The notes: generated by a model not told the origin, from the sequence alone. A DNA stretch of 64,000 bases from Ornithinicoccus sp045032955 (GCF_045032955.1 NZ_JBJFZU010000002.1:62001-126000), one strand, 5' to 3'; numbered from the stretch's first letter, positions 1-8,745 are shown. Program-made: numbers and translations.

Positions 1-615
1 GGACACGGCCGCCGCGTAGTCCTCCGGGTCCAGGTCGGCGGCCTCGGCGAGCGCCCGGGCGGCGTCCTCCGCCTCGGCGGCCGGCACGCGCGTCTTGTCG
101 ATCCCGAACCGCCACACGGGTCGCGAGGTGGCCAGCGGGTCACCCTCGGCGTCCAGCACGTCGGCGCGTGTCGCCGGCACCTGCTGCAGCTGCAGCACCT
201 GACCGGATGGCACGCCCAGCAGCGCGTGCTGCCAGGATGCCGCCCAGTCCCCTTCCGAGACGCGCATCCGCAACGGGACCTCCTGGCTCAGGTCCTCCCC
301 CTCGCCGGGCAGGTCCCAGGTGAGCCGCAGCGTCGCCTCGGCGCGGTTGTCCTCGCCGGCCTCGGTGACCTCGAGCACGTCGACCTGCAGGGGCACCTCG
401 CCCAGGCCGGCGTAGACCTGCTCCCGACGTTCCTGCGCGGCCTCGGCGGTGCCGTCGACCAGCGGGACGCCGGAGAGCTCACCGGACTCCAGACCCGCCG
501 CCACCTGATCGGCGACCTCCTGCGGGCTGCCGCCGATGCCCGGCTCGCAGGCGGCGAGCGGGACGACCAGGGCCAGGGCGAGTGCCGGTACGACCGACCG
601 GCGACGGGTGCGCAT
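1..615 (-). CDS. Penicillin-binding protein, N-terminal part (lipoprotein, MecA_N/NTF2-like); runs off the window
   Basis: Reading from the ATG at 615 gives 205 codons with no stop before the window edge, so only the N-terminal third of a peptidoglycan transpeptidase is present. Residues 1-23 form a lipoprotein signal peptide: a basic start, a hydrophobic stretch, and a lipobox ending L-A-A-C with Cys23. An NTF2-like region follows (residues about 30-150). Then comes the phrase RADVLDAEGDPLATSRPVWR, which matches the start of the PBP dimerisation domain in MecA/PBP2a-type enzymes, followed by GIDKTRV. The Ser-xx-Lys active site would lie outside the window. Known of the family: extracytoplasmic, membrane-anchored D,D-transpeptidases. 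The family call rests on the N-terminal domains only. Confidence 0.8.
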   Translation of the reverse strand, partial: MRTRRRSVVPALALALVVPLAACEPGIGGSPQEVADQVAAGLESGELSGVPLVDGTAEAAQERREQVYAGLGEVPLQVDVLEVTEAGEDNRAEATLRLTWDLPGEGEDLSQEVPLRMRVSEGDWAASWQHALLGVPSGQVLQLQQVPATRADVLDAEGDPLATSRPVWRFGIDKTRVPAAEAEDAARALAEAADLDPEDYAAAVS

Positions 616-677
616 ACCTCAGCGAACCAAAGTCGTCCCCGTTCCCCAAACGGGGACACACCGGCACCCGGTATGCC

Positions 678-1061
678 TCAGCCGGCCAGCCCTCGCAGCG
701 CGGCCCGCGCCAGCGGCGCGTAGCTGGCGGCCACCGGACGGGGCAGGTGCAGGTCGACCCACACCCGGCACCCGTGCGGGTGCGCGTCCACGCCGTGCTC
801 CATCCGCACCCCGAACGGCCCCGGTCCGACCCGCCAGGACCAGCGCCGGAGCCGGTCGTCACGGGCGAGCACCTGGTAGCCCAGGCGCAGCCCGAGCGGT
901 CCCAGCACCACCCCTCGCTGCCCCGGCCGCACGGGTGAGCCGTCCGGCCGCACGCCGCGGATGTGCGGGGCCCATCCCGCCCACTCGCCGCGGGTCACGT
1001 ACCGCCGCCAGGCGTCCGCAGGGTCCGCGCTCCCGGTCACGCCCACCCGCACGGCGCTCAC
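678..1061 (-). CDS. SRPBCC-fold protein coupled to the molybdenum hydroxylase operon
   Basis: A 127-residue protein with a GTG start at 1061 that overlaps the stop of the large molybdenum-hydroxylase subunit as GTGA, so it is the fourth gene of that operon. It opens with a strand and then an ADPADAWRRY helix, and it contains GWAPHIRGV and the RxWSWRVGPGPFGVRMEH block typical of START/SRPBCC ligand-binding folds. No catalytic motif is visible. Established knowledge: small SRPBCC proteins (CoxG-like) accompany CO-dehydrogenase/xanthine-oxidase-family operons, and some anchor or assist the enzyme. The same role here is inference from position, because sequence similarity to CoxG itself is not obvious. 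Confidence 0.7.
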   Translation of the reverse strand: MSAVRVGVTGSADPADAWRRYVTRGEWAGWAPHIRGVRPDGSPVRPGQRGVVLGPLGLRLGYQVLARDDRLRRWSWRVGPGPFGVRMEHGVDAHPHGCRVWVDLHLPRPVAASYAPLARAALRGLAG

Positions 1062-3142
1062 CGGTCCAGGGCCTCCAGCACCCGCACCGGGGTGAAGGGC
1101 AGCTCGCGCAACCGGGTCCCGGTGGCGTCGAAGATGGCGTTGCCGATGGCGGCCGCCACCCCGACGATGCCGATCTCCCCGATGCCCTTGGCGCCGGTCG
1201 GGCCGAACCAGGGATCGGGCTCGTCCACCCACCCGGCCTCGACCTCGAGCACGTCCGCGTGCGCGGCGATGTGGTAGCTGGCCAGGTCCTGGGTGACGAC
1301 GTGCCCGAACCGGGGGTCGCGGTACGCCTCCTCGTGCAGCGCCCCGGACAGTCCCATCGTCATCCCGCCGACGAACTGGCTGCGGGCCGTGCGCGGGTTG
1401 ATGATGCGCCCGGCGTCGTAGTGGCCGTAGAGCCGGCGCACCCGCACCTCCCCGGAGAGGTCGTCGACCGCCACCTCGGCGAAGTGCGCACCGAAGGCGT
1501 GCCGGGACCGCTTGCGCATCCCCGCGGGCATCCGTCCCCGCGCCCGGACCGTGGCTCCCTCGTCGGGACGGGCGCCGTGCCGGGCGCGGAACGCCCTGGC
1601 CGCCTCGATGATCGCGCCGCCCCAGGTGTAGGTGCCGCTGCTGCCCCCGGCGATCATCGCCGCCGGACGGGCGCTGGCACCGATGTCGGCGCGCACCTGC
1701 TCGACCGGGACCCCGAGCGCCTGGGCGGCGATCTGCGGGAGCACGGTCCAGGCGCCGGTGCCGATGTCACTGGCCTGCAGGGACACCACGTAGCCGCCGC
1801 CGGTGAAAGTGATCCGGGCGAGGCTGGGGGCGAAGTACTGCATCGGGAAGGTGGCCGCGGCCACCCCCATCCCGAGGCGCCACGCCCCCTCGGTGCGGGT
1901 GCCGACGGAGGGGGTGAAGCCGAAGACGCGACGCCCCTCGTCCAGGCAGGTCATCAGGTGCCGGCTGCTCCACTCCTTGCCCGACTCGGGGTCGGTCCCC
2001 GGCTCGTTGCGCCGGCGCAGCTCGATCGGGTCGATCCCGGCCGTGTGCGCGAGCTCGTCCATCGCCGTCTCCAGCGCGAACATCCCGGTGTACTCGCCCG
2101 GGGCGCGCATGAAGCTGCCGGGCGCGACGTCGAGCTGCAGCTGGCGGTATGCCGTGCGCCGGGCGGGCGCGGCATACATCATCCTGGTCACGTTCAGGGT
2201 CGGGTCGGCCCAGGCCAGCACCCGGGAGACCGGCGCCAGCGTGTCGTGCTCGATGCCGGTCAGCCGCCCCTGCCCGTCGGCGGCGAGCGCCACCCGTTGC
2301 GTGCTGGCGGGCCGGTACCCGGTACCGGCGAACATCTGCGGGCGGGTGAGGGTGGTCTTCACCGACCGGCCGGGCAGCGCCCGGGCCGCCATCACGGTGA
2401 GGATCACGTGCGGGTGCGGCATCCCCTTGGTGCCGAACGAGCCGCCGACGTAGGGGGCGACGACCTGGACCTGCCCGGGCAGCAGCCCGAACGCCCCCGC
2501 GACCAGCGACTGGGAGGGCAGCGGGCCCTGGTTGCTCTCCCAGAGCGTGACCCGGGTGCCGCCGGCACTCCCGCGGCCGCGGCCCTCCCACCGGGCGGTC
2601 ACCGCGTGCGGCTCGATCGGGTTGTGCACGTTCTGCGGGGTGCGGTAGCTCTCCTGCACCCGGTATGCCGCCTCCCGCAGCGCGGCGTCCACGTCGCCGT
2701 GGCTCTGCCGTCCGCGGGCGCCCATCACCTGCAGCGGGGTGCGGATCGACGGGTGGTCCTCGTCGAGCCCGGCCAGGTGCGGGTGCTCGGCATACTCCAC
2801 CCGGACCAGGGACGCTGCGTGCCGGGCCGCCTCCGGGGTGCGGGCCACGACCGCGCCGACGATCTCACCGCGGTAGCGCACGGTGGTGCTCTGCAGGATC
2901 GACAGGGTCGGCACCAGCCGGACCCGGAGCCGGGGTGCGGTGCGGTGGGTGAGCACCAGCTCGACCCCGTCCACCGCCTCCGCGGCGGTGGTGTCCAGGT
3001 CGGTGATCTCGCCGCGGGCGATGCCCGCCAGCACCGGGAACAGGTACAGCGGGTCCGGCACCGGGTGCTCGTAGGCGTAGGGCGCCAGCCCGGCGACCTT
3101 GGCCGGGCCGTCGACCCTGGCCCGGTCACCCGACGTGCTCAT
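1058..3142 (-). CDS. Xanthine dehydrogenase family protein, molybdopterin-binding (large) subunit
   Basis: A 694-residue catalytic subunit of a PaoABC/YagTSR-like aldehyde or xanthine oxidoreductase. Visible family marks are the N-terminal hammerhead domain (DGPAKVAGLAPYAYEHPVP), the Mo-pterin loop GGSFGTKG near residue 230, EFG-type and GGSSGTY loops, and the C-terminal GAKGIGEIG around residue 656, whose Glu is the catalytic base in this family. The ATG at 3142 overlaps the stop of the FAD subunit (ATGA). A continuous in-frame reading upstream exists but runs through the FAD gene in another frame, so 3142 is the start. The substrate cannot be read from sequence; aldehydes are the guess from the PaoC-like partner set. 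Probably cytoplasmic, as no Tat signal is seen in the operon. Confidence 0.9.
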   Translation of the reverse strand: MSTSGDRARVDGPAKVAGLAPYAYEHPVPDPLYLFPVLAGIARGEITDLDTTAAEAVDGVELVLTHRTAPRLRVRLVPTLSILQSTTVRYRGEIVGAVVARTPEAARHAASLVRVEYAEHPHLAGLDEDHPSIRTPLQVMGARGRQSHGDVDAALREAAYRVQESYRTPQNVHNPIEPHAVTARWEGRGRGSAGGTRVTLWESNQGPLPSQSLVAGAFGLLPGQVQVVAPYVGGSFGTKGMPHPHVILTVMAARALPGRSVKTTLTRPQMFAGTGYRPASTQRVALAADGQGRLTGIEHDTLAPVSRVLAWADPTLNVTRMMYAAPARRTAYRQLQLDVAPGSFMRAPGEYTGMFALETAMDELAHTAGIDPIELRRRNEPGTDPESGKEWSSRHLMTCLDEGRRVFGFTPSVGTRTEGAWRLGMGVAAATFPMQYFAPSLARITFTGGGYVVSLQASDIGTGAWTVLPQIAAQALGVPVEQVRADIGASARPAAMIAGGSSGTYTWGGAIIEAARAFRARHGARPDEGATVRARGRMPAGMRKRSRHAFGAHFAEVAVDDLSGEVRVRRLYGHYDAGRIINPRTARSQFVGGMTMGLSGALHEEAYRDPRFGHVVTQDLASYHIAAHADVLEVEAGWVDEPDPWFGPTGAKGIGEIGIVGVAAAIGNAIFDATGTRLRELPFTPVRVLEALDR

Positions 3143-4143
3143 CGCGCACCTGCCGCGCCCGCGCCGGCCAGCTCGGCGAGCACCGCCGGCACCACCCGGC
3201 GCAGCTGGGTGACCTTGTAGGCGTTGCCGGGCCCGGTCCTCGCGGGTTCCAGCTCCGCGTCGACGGCCGCCGTGAACGCCTCGTGGGTGGCCGGCCCGCC
3301 GAGCAGCAGCTGCTCGGCGCGGTGGGCCCGGTGCGGGGCGTGCGCCACCCCGCCGAGCCCGAGACGGACGCCGGAGACCAGGCCGTCGGTCACCTCGAGC
3401 GCGGCGGCGACGGAGACGGTCGCGAAGGCGTAGGACGCCCGTTCCCGCAGCTTGCGGTAGCGGGCGTGACGGGCGAAGGCCGGCCCGTGAAGCTCCACCG
3501 CGGTGATCAGATCCCCGGGGTCGAGGGTGGTGTCGCGCTCCGGGTGCTCCCCGGGCAGCCGGTGCAGGTCGGCGAAGTCGAGGCGCCGTGGCCCGTCGGC
3601 GCCCTCGACCACGACGGTGGTGTCCAGCGCGGCCAGGGCCACGCACAGGTCCGAGGGGTGCACGGCGACGCACCGCTCGGACGCACCGAGCAGCGCGTTG
3701 TAGGTGCCGTAGCCCTCGACCGCCGAGCAGCCGGTGCCCGGCTCGCGCTTGTTGCAGGGCGTGGTGGTGTCCTGGAAGTAGACGCAGCGGGTGCGTTGCA
3801 GCAAATTGCCGCCGATGGTGGCCATGTTGCGCAGCTGGCCGGACGCCCCGGCGAGCATGGCCGCGCTCACCAGCGGGAAGCGCTCGCGCACCAGCGGGTG
3901 CGCGGCGACGTCGCTGTTGCGGGCCATCGCCCCCAGCGAGATCCCGCCGTCGGGCAGCTCGGTCACCGCGGCGAGGTCCAGGTGGCTGACGTCCACCACC
4001 CGGTCCACGGCCCGCACCCCGAGGCGCAGGTGGTCCAGCAGGTTGGTGCCGCCGGCGAGGTAGGCGACGTCGCCGGCCCCGGCGGAAGCACGCCGGACGG
4101 CGTCGCTGACGCCGGTGGCCCGCTCGTAGGTGAAGGGGTGCAT
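3139..4143 (-). CDS. FAD-binding subunit of xanthine dehydrogenase family (PaoB/YagS-like)
   Basis: A 334-residue medium subunit that passes electrons from the iron-sulfur subunit to FAD. The FAD pyrophosphate loop AGGTNLLD is at residues 30-37 and the second FAD motif ATIGGNLLQ at 108-116. Directly after it are Cys120, Cys130 (PCNKR) and Cys139 (GTGC), with a further Cys near 157 (SERC). This spacing is the extra [4Fe-4S] site described for the PaoB/YagS type and absent from ordinary XdhB, which places the enzyme in the PaoABC class. The ATG at 4143 overlaps the stop of the upstream 2Fe-2S gene, and its own stop overlaps the next start. Confidence 0.9.
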   Translation of the reverse strand: MHPFTYERATGVSDAVRRASAGAGDVAYLAGGTNLLDHLRLGVRAVDRVVDVSHLDLAAVTELPDGGISLGAMARNSDVAAHPLVRERFPLVSAAMLAGASGQLRNMATIGGNLLQRTRCVYFQDTTTPCNKREPGTGCSAVEGYGTYNALLGASERCVAVHPSDLCVALAALDTTVVVEGADGPRRLDFADLHRLPGEHPERDTTLDPGDLITAVELHGPAFARHARYRKLRERASYAFATVSVAAALEVTDGLVSGVRLGLGGVAHAPHRAHRAEQLLLGGPATHEAFTAAVDAELEPARTGPGNAYKVTQLRRVVPAVLAELAGAGAAGAR

Positions 4144-4697
4144 CAGCCGCGCGCCCGCCCGGTCGCGGTGTCGCGGATCGCGGCGAGGATGTTGACGTAG
4201 GCACCGCACCGGCACAGGTTGCCGCTCATCCGTTCCCGGATCTCCTCGTCGCTCAGCTCGACCGCCGCCTCGGGGTCGGCCAGCGCCTGCGCGGTGGTGA
4301 CGTGGGAGGGCATACCCTCCGCGGCCTCGGTCAGCATCGCCTGCGCCGAGCACACCTGCCCGGGGGTGCAGTAGCCGCACTGCAGCGCGTCCCGGTCGAC
4401 GAAGGCCTGCTGCAGGTCGCCGAGGTCGTCCGGGGTGCCCAACCCCTCGGCGGTGGTGACCTGTGCGTCCTGCAGCGAGGCGGTCAGCGTCAGGCAGGAG
4501 AGGACGCGCCGCCCGTCGAGCAGGACCGTGCAGGCCCCGCACTGGCCGTGGTCGCACCCCTTCTTCACCGAGGTGACGCCCAGGTGGTCGCGCAAGGCGT
4601 CCAGCAGCGTGACGCGGGCGTCGTGCTCGACCTCCACGCTGTGCTCGTTCACCCTGAGCGCGGTGCGCACGGACGTGTCGGCCCTCTGCTGCTCCAT
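4143..4697 (-). CDS. 2Fe-2S iron-sulfur subunit of xanthine dehydrogenase family
   Basis: A 184-residue small subunit with the plant-type ferredoxin cluster (Cys48, Cys53 and Cys56 in KGCDHGQCGACTV plus a later Cys in RRVLSCL) and a four-helix domain with the second cluster (QCGYCTPGQVCSAQ and GNLCRCGAY). It shuttles electrons between the molybdenum centre and FAD. No twin-arginine signal precedes residue 20, unlike periplasmic E. coli PaoA. First gene of a four-gene overlapping operon (2Fe-2S, FAD, Mo, SRPBCC). A CAGACT hexamer at 4709-4704 ends 7 nt before the ATG, which would make the operon mRNA leaderless. No XdhC/PaoD-like maturation gene is in the window. Confidence 0.92.
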   Translation of the reverse strand: MEQQRADTSVRTALRVNEHSVEVEHDARVTLLDALRDHLGVTSVKKGCDHGQCGACTVLLDGRRVLSCLTLTASLQDAQVTTAEGLGTPDDLGDLQQAFVDRDALQCGYCTPGQVCSAQAMLTEAAEGMPSHVTTAQALADPEAAVELSDEEIRERMSGNLCRCGAYVNILAAIRDTATGRARG

Positions 4698-4764
4698 CCC
4701 CCCAGTCTGCCCCGGGGGTCGACACGTCGCAGGTCGGCGGCCCTCGTGACCGGCTGAGGTATGC

Positions 4765-5421
4765 CTACCGCGGGGCCGAGGGCGGACGCGAGACCGTGAC
4801 CTCGTCCGGCAGCAGGTGGGCCAGCAGGTGCTCGGCCACCAGCCGGTGCCAGGTCCGGGCGCGCCGCACCATGGCGTGCGTGTCCGGCTGCTCCACGTCG
4901 GCCCGGGCCAGCGCCCCCGCCTCGCGCAGCCGGGTGGCGGTCAGCAGCGACCCGCACGGGGTGGTGACCTGGTCGTCCGCGCCGTGCAGAAGCAGCACCG
5001 GCAGATCTGCGGTGGGCTCCATCAGCGGCAGGTCCGCGGCCTCCACCCAGGCGGAGACGGTCGCCATCGCCGCGACGTCCGGCTCGCCCACCAGGCGCAG
5101 GGCCACCCGGCCGCCCATCGAGTAGCCGACCACGCCGATCGGCACCCCGGGCCAGGTCTGCCGCAGCTCGTCCAACGCCCACCGGGCGTCCGCCACCGGC
5201 GCCCCGTCGTTCCAGCCGCGGACGGCATACCGCAGGAACGCCACGCTGACCCCGTCCCGGCGACCGGCCCGGGCCAGCGAGCCGGCGAGCCACCGGCTGC
5301 GCCACACCGAGAGCTGGCGCCAGGTGGTCGGCTCGTCGCTGCGGGCCTGCCCACCGTGCAGCACCAGCACCACCGCCCGGGTCCGCGGCGAGCGCCGCAC
5401 GATGCGCAGGCTGCGGCTCAC
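4765..5421 (-). CDS. Alpha/beta hydrolase family protein
   Basis: A 218-residue cytoplasmic hydrolase. The strand-loop VVLVLHGG gives an oxyanion-hole HGG. The nucleophile elbow is GYSMGG (Ser), the acid is in LLLHGADD, and the catalytic His is in PDTHAMV, so the full Ser-Asp-His triad is present. The fold resembles dienelactone-hydrolase/YqiA-size enzymes; no substrate can be assigned. The GTG start at 5421 overlaps the stop of the hemolysin III gene as GTGA. A reading extending upstream to 5946 runs antisense to no function and overlaps that gene, so it is discarded. Coupled expression with the membrane protein suggests a lipid-related role, which is inference only. Confidence 0.8.
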   Translation of the reverse strand: MSRSLRIVRRSPRTRAVVLVLHGGQARSDEPTTWRQLSVWRSRWLAGSLARAGRRDGVSVAFLRYAVRGWNDGAPVADARWALDELRQTWPGVPIGVVGYSMGGRVALRLVGEPDVAAMATVSAWVEAADLPLMEPTADLPVLLLHGADDQVTTPCGSLLTATRLREAGALARADVEQPDTHAMVRRARTWHRLVAEHLLAHLLPDEVTVSRPPSAPR

Positions 5422-6089
5422 AGGATGTAGCCGTACATCAGGACCACGTGCAGGGCCGCGGCGGCCATCACCATGAGGTGCCAGATCTCGTGGAAGCCGA
5501 AGACACCGGGCACCGGGTTGGGGCGCTCCACGATGAAGACGACGAAGCCCACGCTGTAGAGGATGCCGCCGGCGCCCATCAGCAGCAGCGCCCCCAGCGG
5601 CAGGGTGAGCCCCCCGAAGACGAGCACCACCGGCATCCAGCCGAGCACGATGTAGAGGGTGTTGGTGACCCACTTGGGCAGGTCCATCCAGACCGAGCGG
5701 GCCGCGATCCCCAGCACGGCGACGCCCCAGACGGTGCCCAGCACCGCCCACCCGAAGGTGTTCCGGGCCAGCACCAGCACGATCGGGGTGACGGTGCCCG
5801 CGATCAGGAAGAACACCGAGGTGTAGTCCAAGGTGCGCAGGATGTCGTTGGTCCGGGGGCTGCGGTCCAGCCCGTGGTGCAGCGTGCTGCAGACGAACAG
5901 GGTGACCAGCGAGGCGCAGTAGATGCTCAGCCCGACGATGGTCCACGGGTCACCGGCCGCCCCGGCCTCGGACAGCAGCACGGCCGCGCTGAGCACGGCG
6001 AAGCACGACCCGATGAGGTGCGAGATCGTGTTGATCCGCTCGTCGGTGACGTGGATGCTGCCGTCCCGGCTGCGTGCTCGGTGTTCCAT
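5418..6089 (-). CDS. Hemolysin III family (PAQR) membrane protein
   Basis: A 223-residue protein with seven hydrophobic segments. The family marks are NTISHLIGS in TM1, STLHHGLDRS after TM2/3 and a C-terminal FHEIWHLMVM, which together supply the His/Ser/Asp residues that form the putative metal site of PAQR proteins. TrhA-type bacterial homologues affect membrane homeostasis; the old name hemolysin III does not establish lytic activity. The ATG at 6089 is first in a two-gene overlapping operon with the alpha/beta hydrolase. Confidence 0.88.
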   Translation of the reverse strand: MEHRARSRDGSIHVTDERINTISHLIGSCFAVLSAAVLLSEAGAAGDPWTIVGLSIYCASLVTLFVCSTLHHGLDRSPRTNDILRTLDYTSVFFLIAGTVTPIVLVLARNTFGWAVLGTVWGVAVLGIAARSVWMDLPKWVTNTLYIVLGWMPVVLVFGGLTLPLGALLLMGAGGILYSVGFVVFIVERPNPVPGVFGFHEIWHLMVMAAAALHVVLMYGYIL

Positions 6090-6104
6090 CGCTCGCTCTC
6101 GGCG

Positions 6105-6815
6105 CTAGGGTGCGTCGCCATCGTAACGTCGGACGAGACCGCTGCGACCCTCCCAGGACCCGTGCTCGGAGAGGGGGCGGAAGCGCAGCGTCGTGAACTC
6201 GTGGTGGAAGTCGCGCCGATCCCGTTCCAGCATCGCGTCGGCGTGCCGTCGGGGCGCCTCGACGTCGCTGCGCCCGTGCACCATGCCGGTCATCTCCCGG
6301 GTCGAGTCCCAGATCGAGAAGGTGGACACGGTGCGTGGTGGACGTGCCGCGGCGAGCGCCAGCGTGGTGGCCGGGTGGTCGCGGACCAGACGCTCCACCG
6401 GCCGGCCCCAGTGGATGAAGCGGGGCACCTCTGGCAGCCGCATCCGGGCCAGCGTCACCGCTACCACCGGCTCGGCCGGGTCGGAGCGGCCGGCGATCTC
6501 GGGCAGGTCGTCGAGCCCGCGCACCCGGCCCCAGCGCCGCAGGAACTGCAGCCGGACGTGCCACCCGGTGGACAGCCGGTGGCCCAGCGGGTCGCTGGCC
6601 AGGAAGGACTCCAGCGCCGCCTCGTCCTCCCAGGCGGCGAAGAGGGCCAGCCGTCGCAGCTGCACCCGGTGCGGGGAGACGACCGGGGCGCCCAGCCGCA
6701 TCGTCCACATCGCCTCGGCATGCCGCAGCCCGGGCACCCGGTCGGGGGCCGGTCCCCGGCGCAGCGCCGCGGCGGTGACGTGCGCGGGCACCGTCGCCAG
6801 GTGGAAGGTATGCAC
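6105..6815 (-). CDS. CrtA-like (spheroidene monooxygenase family) protein
   Basis: A 236-residue soluble protein. Its middle carries a pattern seen in CrtA-related proteins: LARMRLPEVPRFIHWGRPVE, followed by TVSTFSIWDSTREMTGMVHG and a terminal HHEFTTLRFRPLSEHGSW. CrtA itself oxidises acyclic carotenoids, but no carotenoid genes are nearby and many actinobacterial members are uncharacterised, so the substrate is unknown. The GTG start at 6815 is supported by a TAGGTT hexamer ending 7 nt upstream (6827-6822), consistent with a leaderless mRNA. It lies 15 bp upstream of the hemolysin III gene on the same strand. Confidence 0.7.
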   Translation of the reverse strand: MHTFHLATVPAHVTAAALRRGPAPDRVPGLRHAEAMWTMRLGAPVVSPHRVQLRRLALFAAWEDEAALESFLASDPLGHRLSTGWHVRLQFLRRWGRVRGLDDLPEIAGRSDPAEPVVAVTLARMRLPEVPRFIHWGRPVERLVRDHPATTLALAAARPPRTVSTFSIWDSTREMTGMVHGRSDVEAPRRHADAMLERDRRDFHHEFTTLRFRPLSEHGSWEGRSGLVRRYDGDAP

Positions 6816-6905
6816 GTCCCGAACCTATGCCAGTCGGTCCCGGAGCGCGCCTGCCGCGACGCGCCGGACCGATGACATCCGCCCGCGGACGTGGTCCGAC
6901 CACCC

Positions 6906-7595
6906 ATGAGCACCGAGACCCATGACAAGACCCGGCGGCCCGAGGCCGCGCCCCCCGTCGTCGACCGTGACGCCTTCGAGGCGGCCCTGGCCGAGCAGGT
7001 GGCCCGCGACAAGGAGGTGACCCGCATGGGCGACCGGGCGGCAGCTGCGCGGCGCCGGCTCCCGATGGTCCGGGTGGAGAACTACGCCTTCGCCGGACCG
7101 GAGGGGCCGGTGAGCCTGGTCGAGCTCTTCGGCGCCCACTACCTGCTGCTGGTCCAGAACGTGATGTTCGGCCCGGACTGGGAGGAGGGGTGCCCCAGCT
7201 GCACCTGGGCGGTGGACAACCTGCCGGCTGACATGGCCCGCCTGGACGACGAGGGGATCGCCTTCGCGCTGGTCTCGCACGGGCCGGTGGAGAAGCTGGA
7301 GCGGTGGCGCAAGGGTCACGGATGGGACCACACGTGGGTCTCCTCCGGTCCGACGACCTACCACGACGACTGGGGGTGGACGGTGCCCGGGGAGGACGGC
7401 TCCCCGTTCCCGCTGCCCGGCTACTCCTACTACCTGCTCAGAGACGGCGTCCCCTACCTGACCTACATGACCCGGGCCCGCGGCACCGAGGCCATCCTGC
7501 CGGTGGCGCACATCATGGACCGCACCTGCTACGGCCGGCAGCAGGACTGGGAGGACAGCCCGCAGGGCTGGCCGCAGTACCCGACCTACGGCTGA
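6906..7595 (+). CDS. DUF899 family protein (thioredoxin-like fold)
   Basis: A 229-residue protein of the DUF899 family. A charged N-terminal helical region precedes the thioredoxin-like core, which contains LLLVQNVMFGPDWEEGCPSC. This is a Cys-Pro-Ser-Cys pair at the position of a redox motif, and it is followed by SHGPVEKLERWRKGHGW and the conserved tail HIMDRTCYGRQQDWEDSP. Catalytic activity is not established for the family. The ATG at 6906 was chosen; a GTG at 6891 in frame would add five residues. Neither has a good Shine-Dalgarno sequence. Divergent from the CrtA-like gene, with 90 bp between them. Confidence 0.82.
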   Translation: MSTETHDKTRRPEAAPPVVDRDAFEAALAEQVARDKEVTRMGDRAAAARRRLPMVRVENYAFAGPEGPVSLVELFGAHYLLLVQNVMFGPDWEEGCPSCTWAVDNLPADMARLDDEGIAFALVSHGPVEKLERWRKGHGWDHTWVSSGPTTYHDDWGWTVPGEDGSPFPLPGYSYYLLRDGVPYLTYMTRARGTEAILPVAHIMDRTCYGRQQDWEDSPQGWPQYPTYG

Positions 7596-7617
7596 GCAGG
7601 AAGGGGAGGACGCCGCC

Positions 7618-8745
7618 TCACAGCTGCTGCAGGTCGGCGATGAGCCGGAAGGTGGGTGGGCCCATCTCGACCTGGCTGAGAAGCACGCCGTACCGGCCGT
7701 CGGGGTCGACGAAGACGTCGGTGCCCAGCCCACCGGACCAGCCGTAGCGTCCGGCGTGCGGGCCGGTCGTCTCGACCGCGACCCCGAACCCCCAGCCGCT
7801 GGTGTCCCAGAAGCCGGGGAAGAAGCTGTCCGGTGTCTTCGCGACGGCCGGCACCTGGTCGGTGCGCATCAGGTGCAGCAGGCCGGGGTCGACCATCTGT
7901 CGCCCGTCGTGCACCCCGCCGGCGGCGAGCATCCGGGCGAAGGCCGCGTAGTCGTGCAGCGTCGACACCAGCTCGCCGTGGCTGAGGTCCGGCGCCCCGT
8001 CCGCCCGGTCCGCTCCCCCCGACGCCGCCACGAAGGGGCCGCTGCTGGCCGGGTCGACCTCGACGAGGGTGCCGTCCTCCTCCCGCCGGTGGGCGGCGGG
8101 CAACCGGTGCGCCTGCTCCGCCGGCACCAGGTACGCCGTGTCCACCATGCCCAGCGGCGTCAGCAGGTCCTCGGCGAGGTGCTCGCCCAACGGCCGGCCG
8201 AGCACCCGGGTCAGCAGGATGCCGAGCATCCCGAAGGAGTGGTGGTAGCGCCATACCTCCCCGGGCTGGCCCACCAGGGGCAGTCCCGCCAGGGTCGACA
8301 GCCAGTCGTCGGCGGGGAGCGCCCACGGCTGCGGTCCCGCCTCGATCCCGCGCTCGGCCATCGCCGTCTGCAGCGGGGAGGGGGTGAGGATCATCCCGTA
8401 GCCGGAGGTGTTCGTGAGCAGGTGCCGGACGGTGACCGGACTCCGCGCCGGGACGGTGTCGTCCAGCTCACCCTCGGGGGTGCGCAGCACCCGGGGCGCG
8501 GCGAGCTCGGGCAGCCACCGCCCCACCGGCTCGTCCAGGTCGAGGCGGCCCGCGGCCACCAGGCGCAGGGTGGCCACCGCCAGCACCGGTTTGGTCATCG
8601 ACTGGATCCGGACCACGGCGTCCGGTGCGAGGTCTCCCGCGGCGGCGACCTCCGGGGCCTCGTCGGCGGATCCCAGGGCCGCCAGGATGCCGGGGGCGGT
8701 GCCCTCGGCGACGTGTCGTCCCAGCAGCTCGGTCAGCGTGCTCAT
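7618..8745 (-). CDS. Serine hydrolase (beta-lactamase/class C esterase family)
   Basis: A 375-residue penicillin-recognising-fold enzyme. The nucleophile motif is S49-M-T-K52 (RIQSMTKP), with LLTNTSGYG following as in family EstB/class C esterases. The second motif is WRYHHSFGML, and a KTG-like HAGRYGWSGG-type region lies near the C-terminus. No signal peptide is visible, so it is probably a cytoplasmic esterase or peptidase rather than a resistance beta-lactamase. The ATG at 8745 has a strong GAGGAGG ribosome-binding site about 6 nt upstream; a longer reading to 8958 would overlap the divergent SRPBCC gene. Confidence 0.85.
   Translation of the reverse strand: MSTLTELLGRHVAEGTAPGILAALGSADEAPEVAAAGDLAPDAVVRIQSMTKPVLAVATLRLVAAGRLDLDEPVGRWLPELAAPRVLRTPEGELDDTVPARSPVTVRHLLTNTSGYGMILTPSPLQTAMAERGIEAGPQPWALPADDWLSTLAGLPLVGQPGEVWRYHHSFGMLGILLTRVLGRPLGEHLAEDLLTPLGMVDTAYLVPAEQAHRLPAAHRREEDGTLVEVDPASSGPFVAASGGADRADGAPDLSHGELVSTLHDYAAFARMLAAGGVHDGRQMVDPGLLHLMRTDQVPAVAKTPDSFFPGFWDTSGWGFGVAVETTGPHAGRYGWSGGLGTDVFVDPDGRYGVLLSQVEMGPPTFRLIADLQQL

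Noticed and set aside
536..3220. 894-codon open frame on plus opposite the molybdenum subunit
   Set aside because: Antisense shadow of the molybdenum hydroxylase gene, without recognisable domains.
4765..5946. 393-residue fused hydrolase starting at 5946
   Set aside because: The extra N-terminal part overlaps the hemolysin III gene in another frame and has no conserved sequence; the coupled GTG at 5421 gives a complete hydrolase fold.
6105..6815. Carotenoid biosynthesis locus
   Set aside because: Only a CrtA-like protein is present; there is no crtB, crtI or crtE nearby, so the pathway name is not justified.
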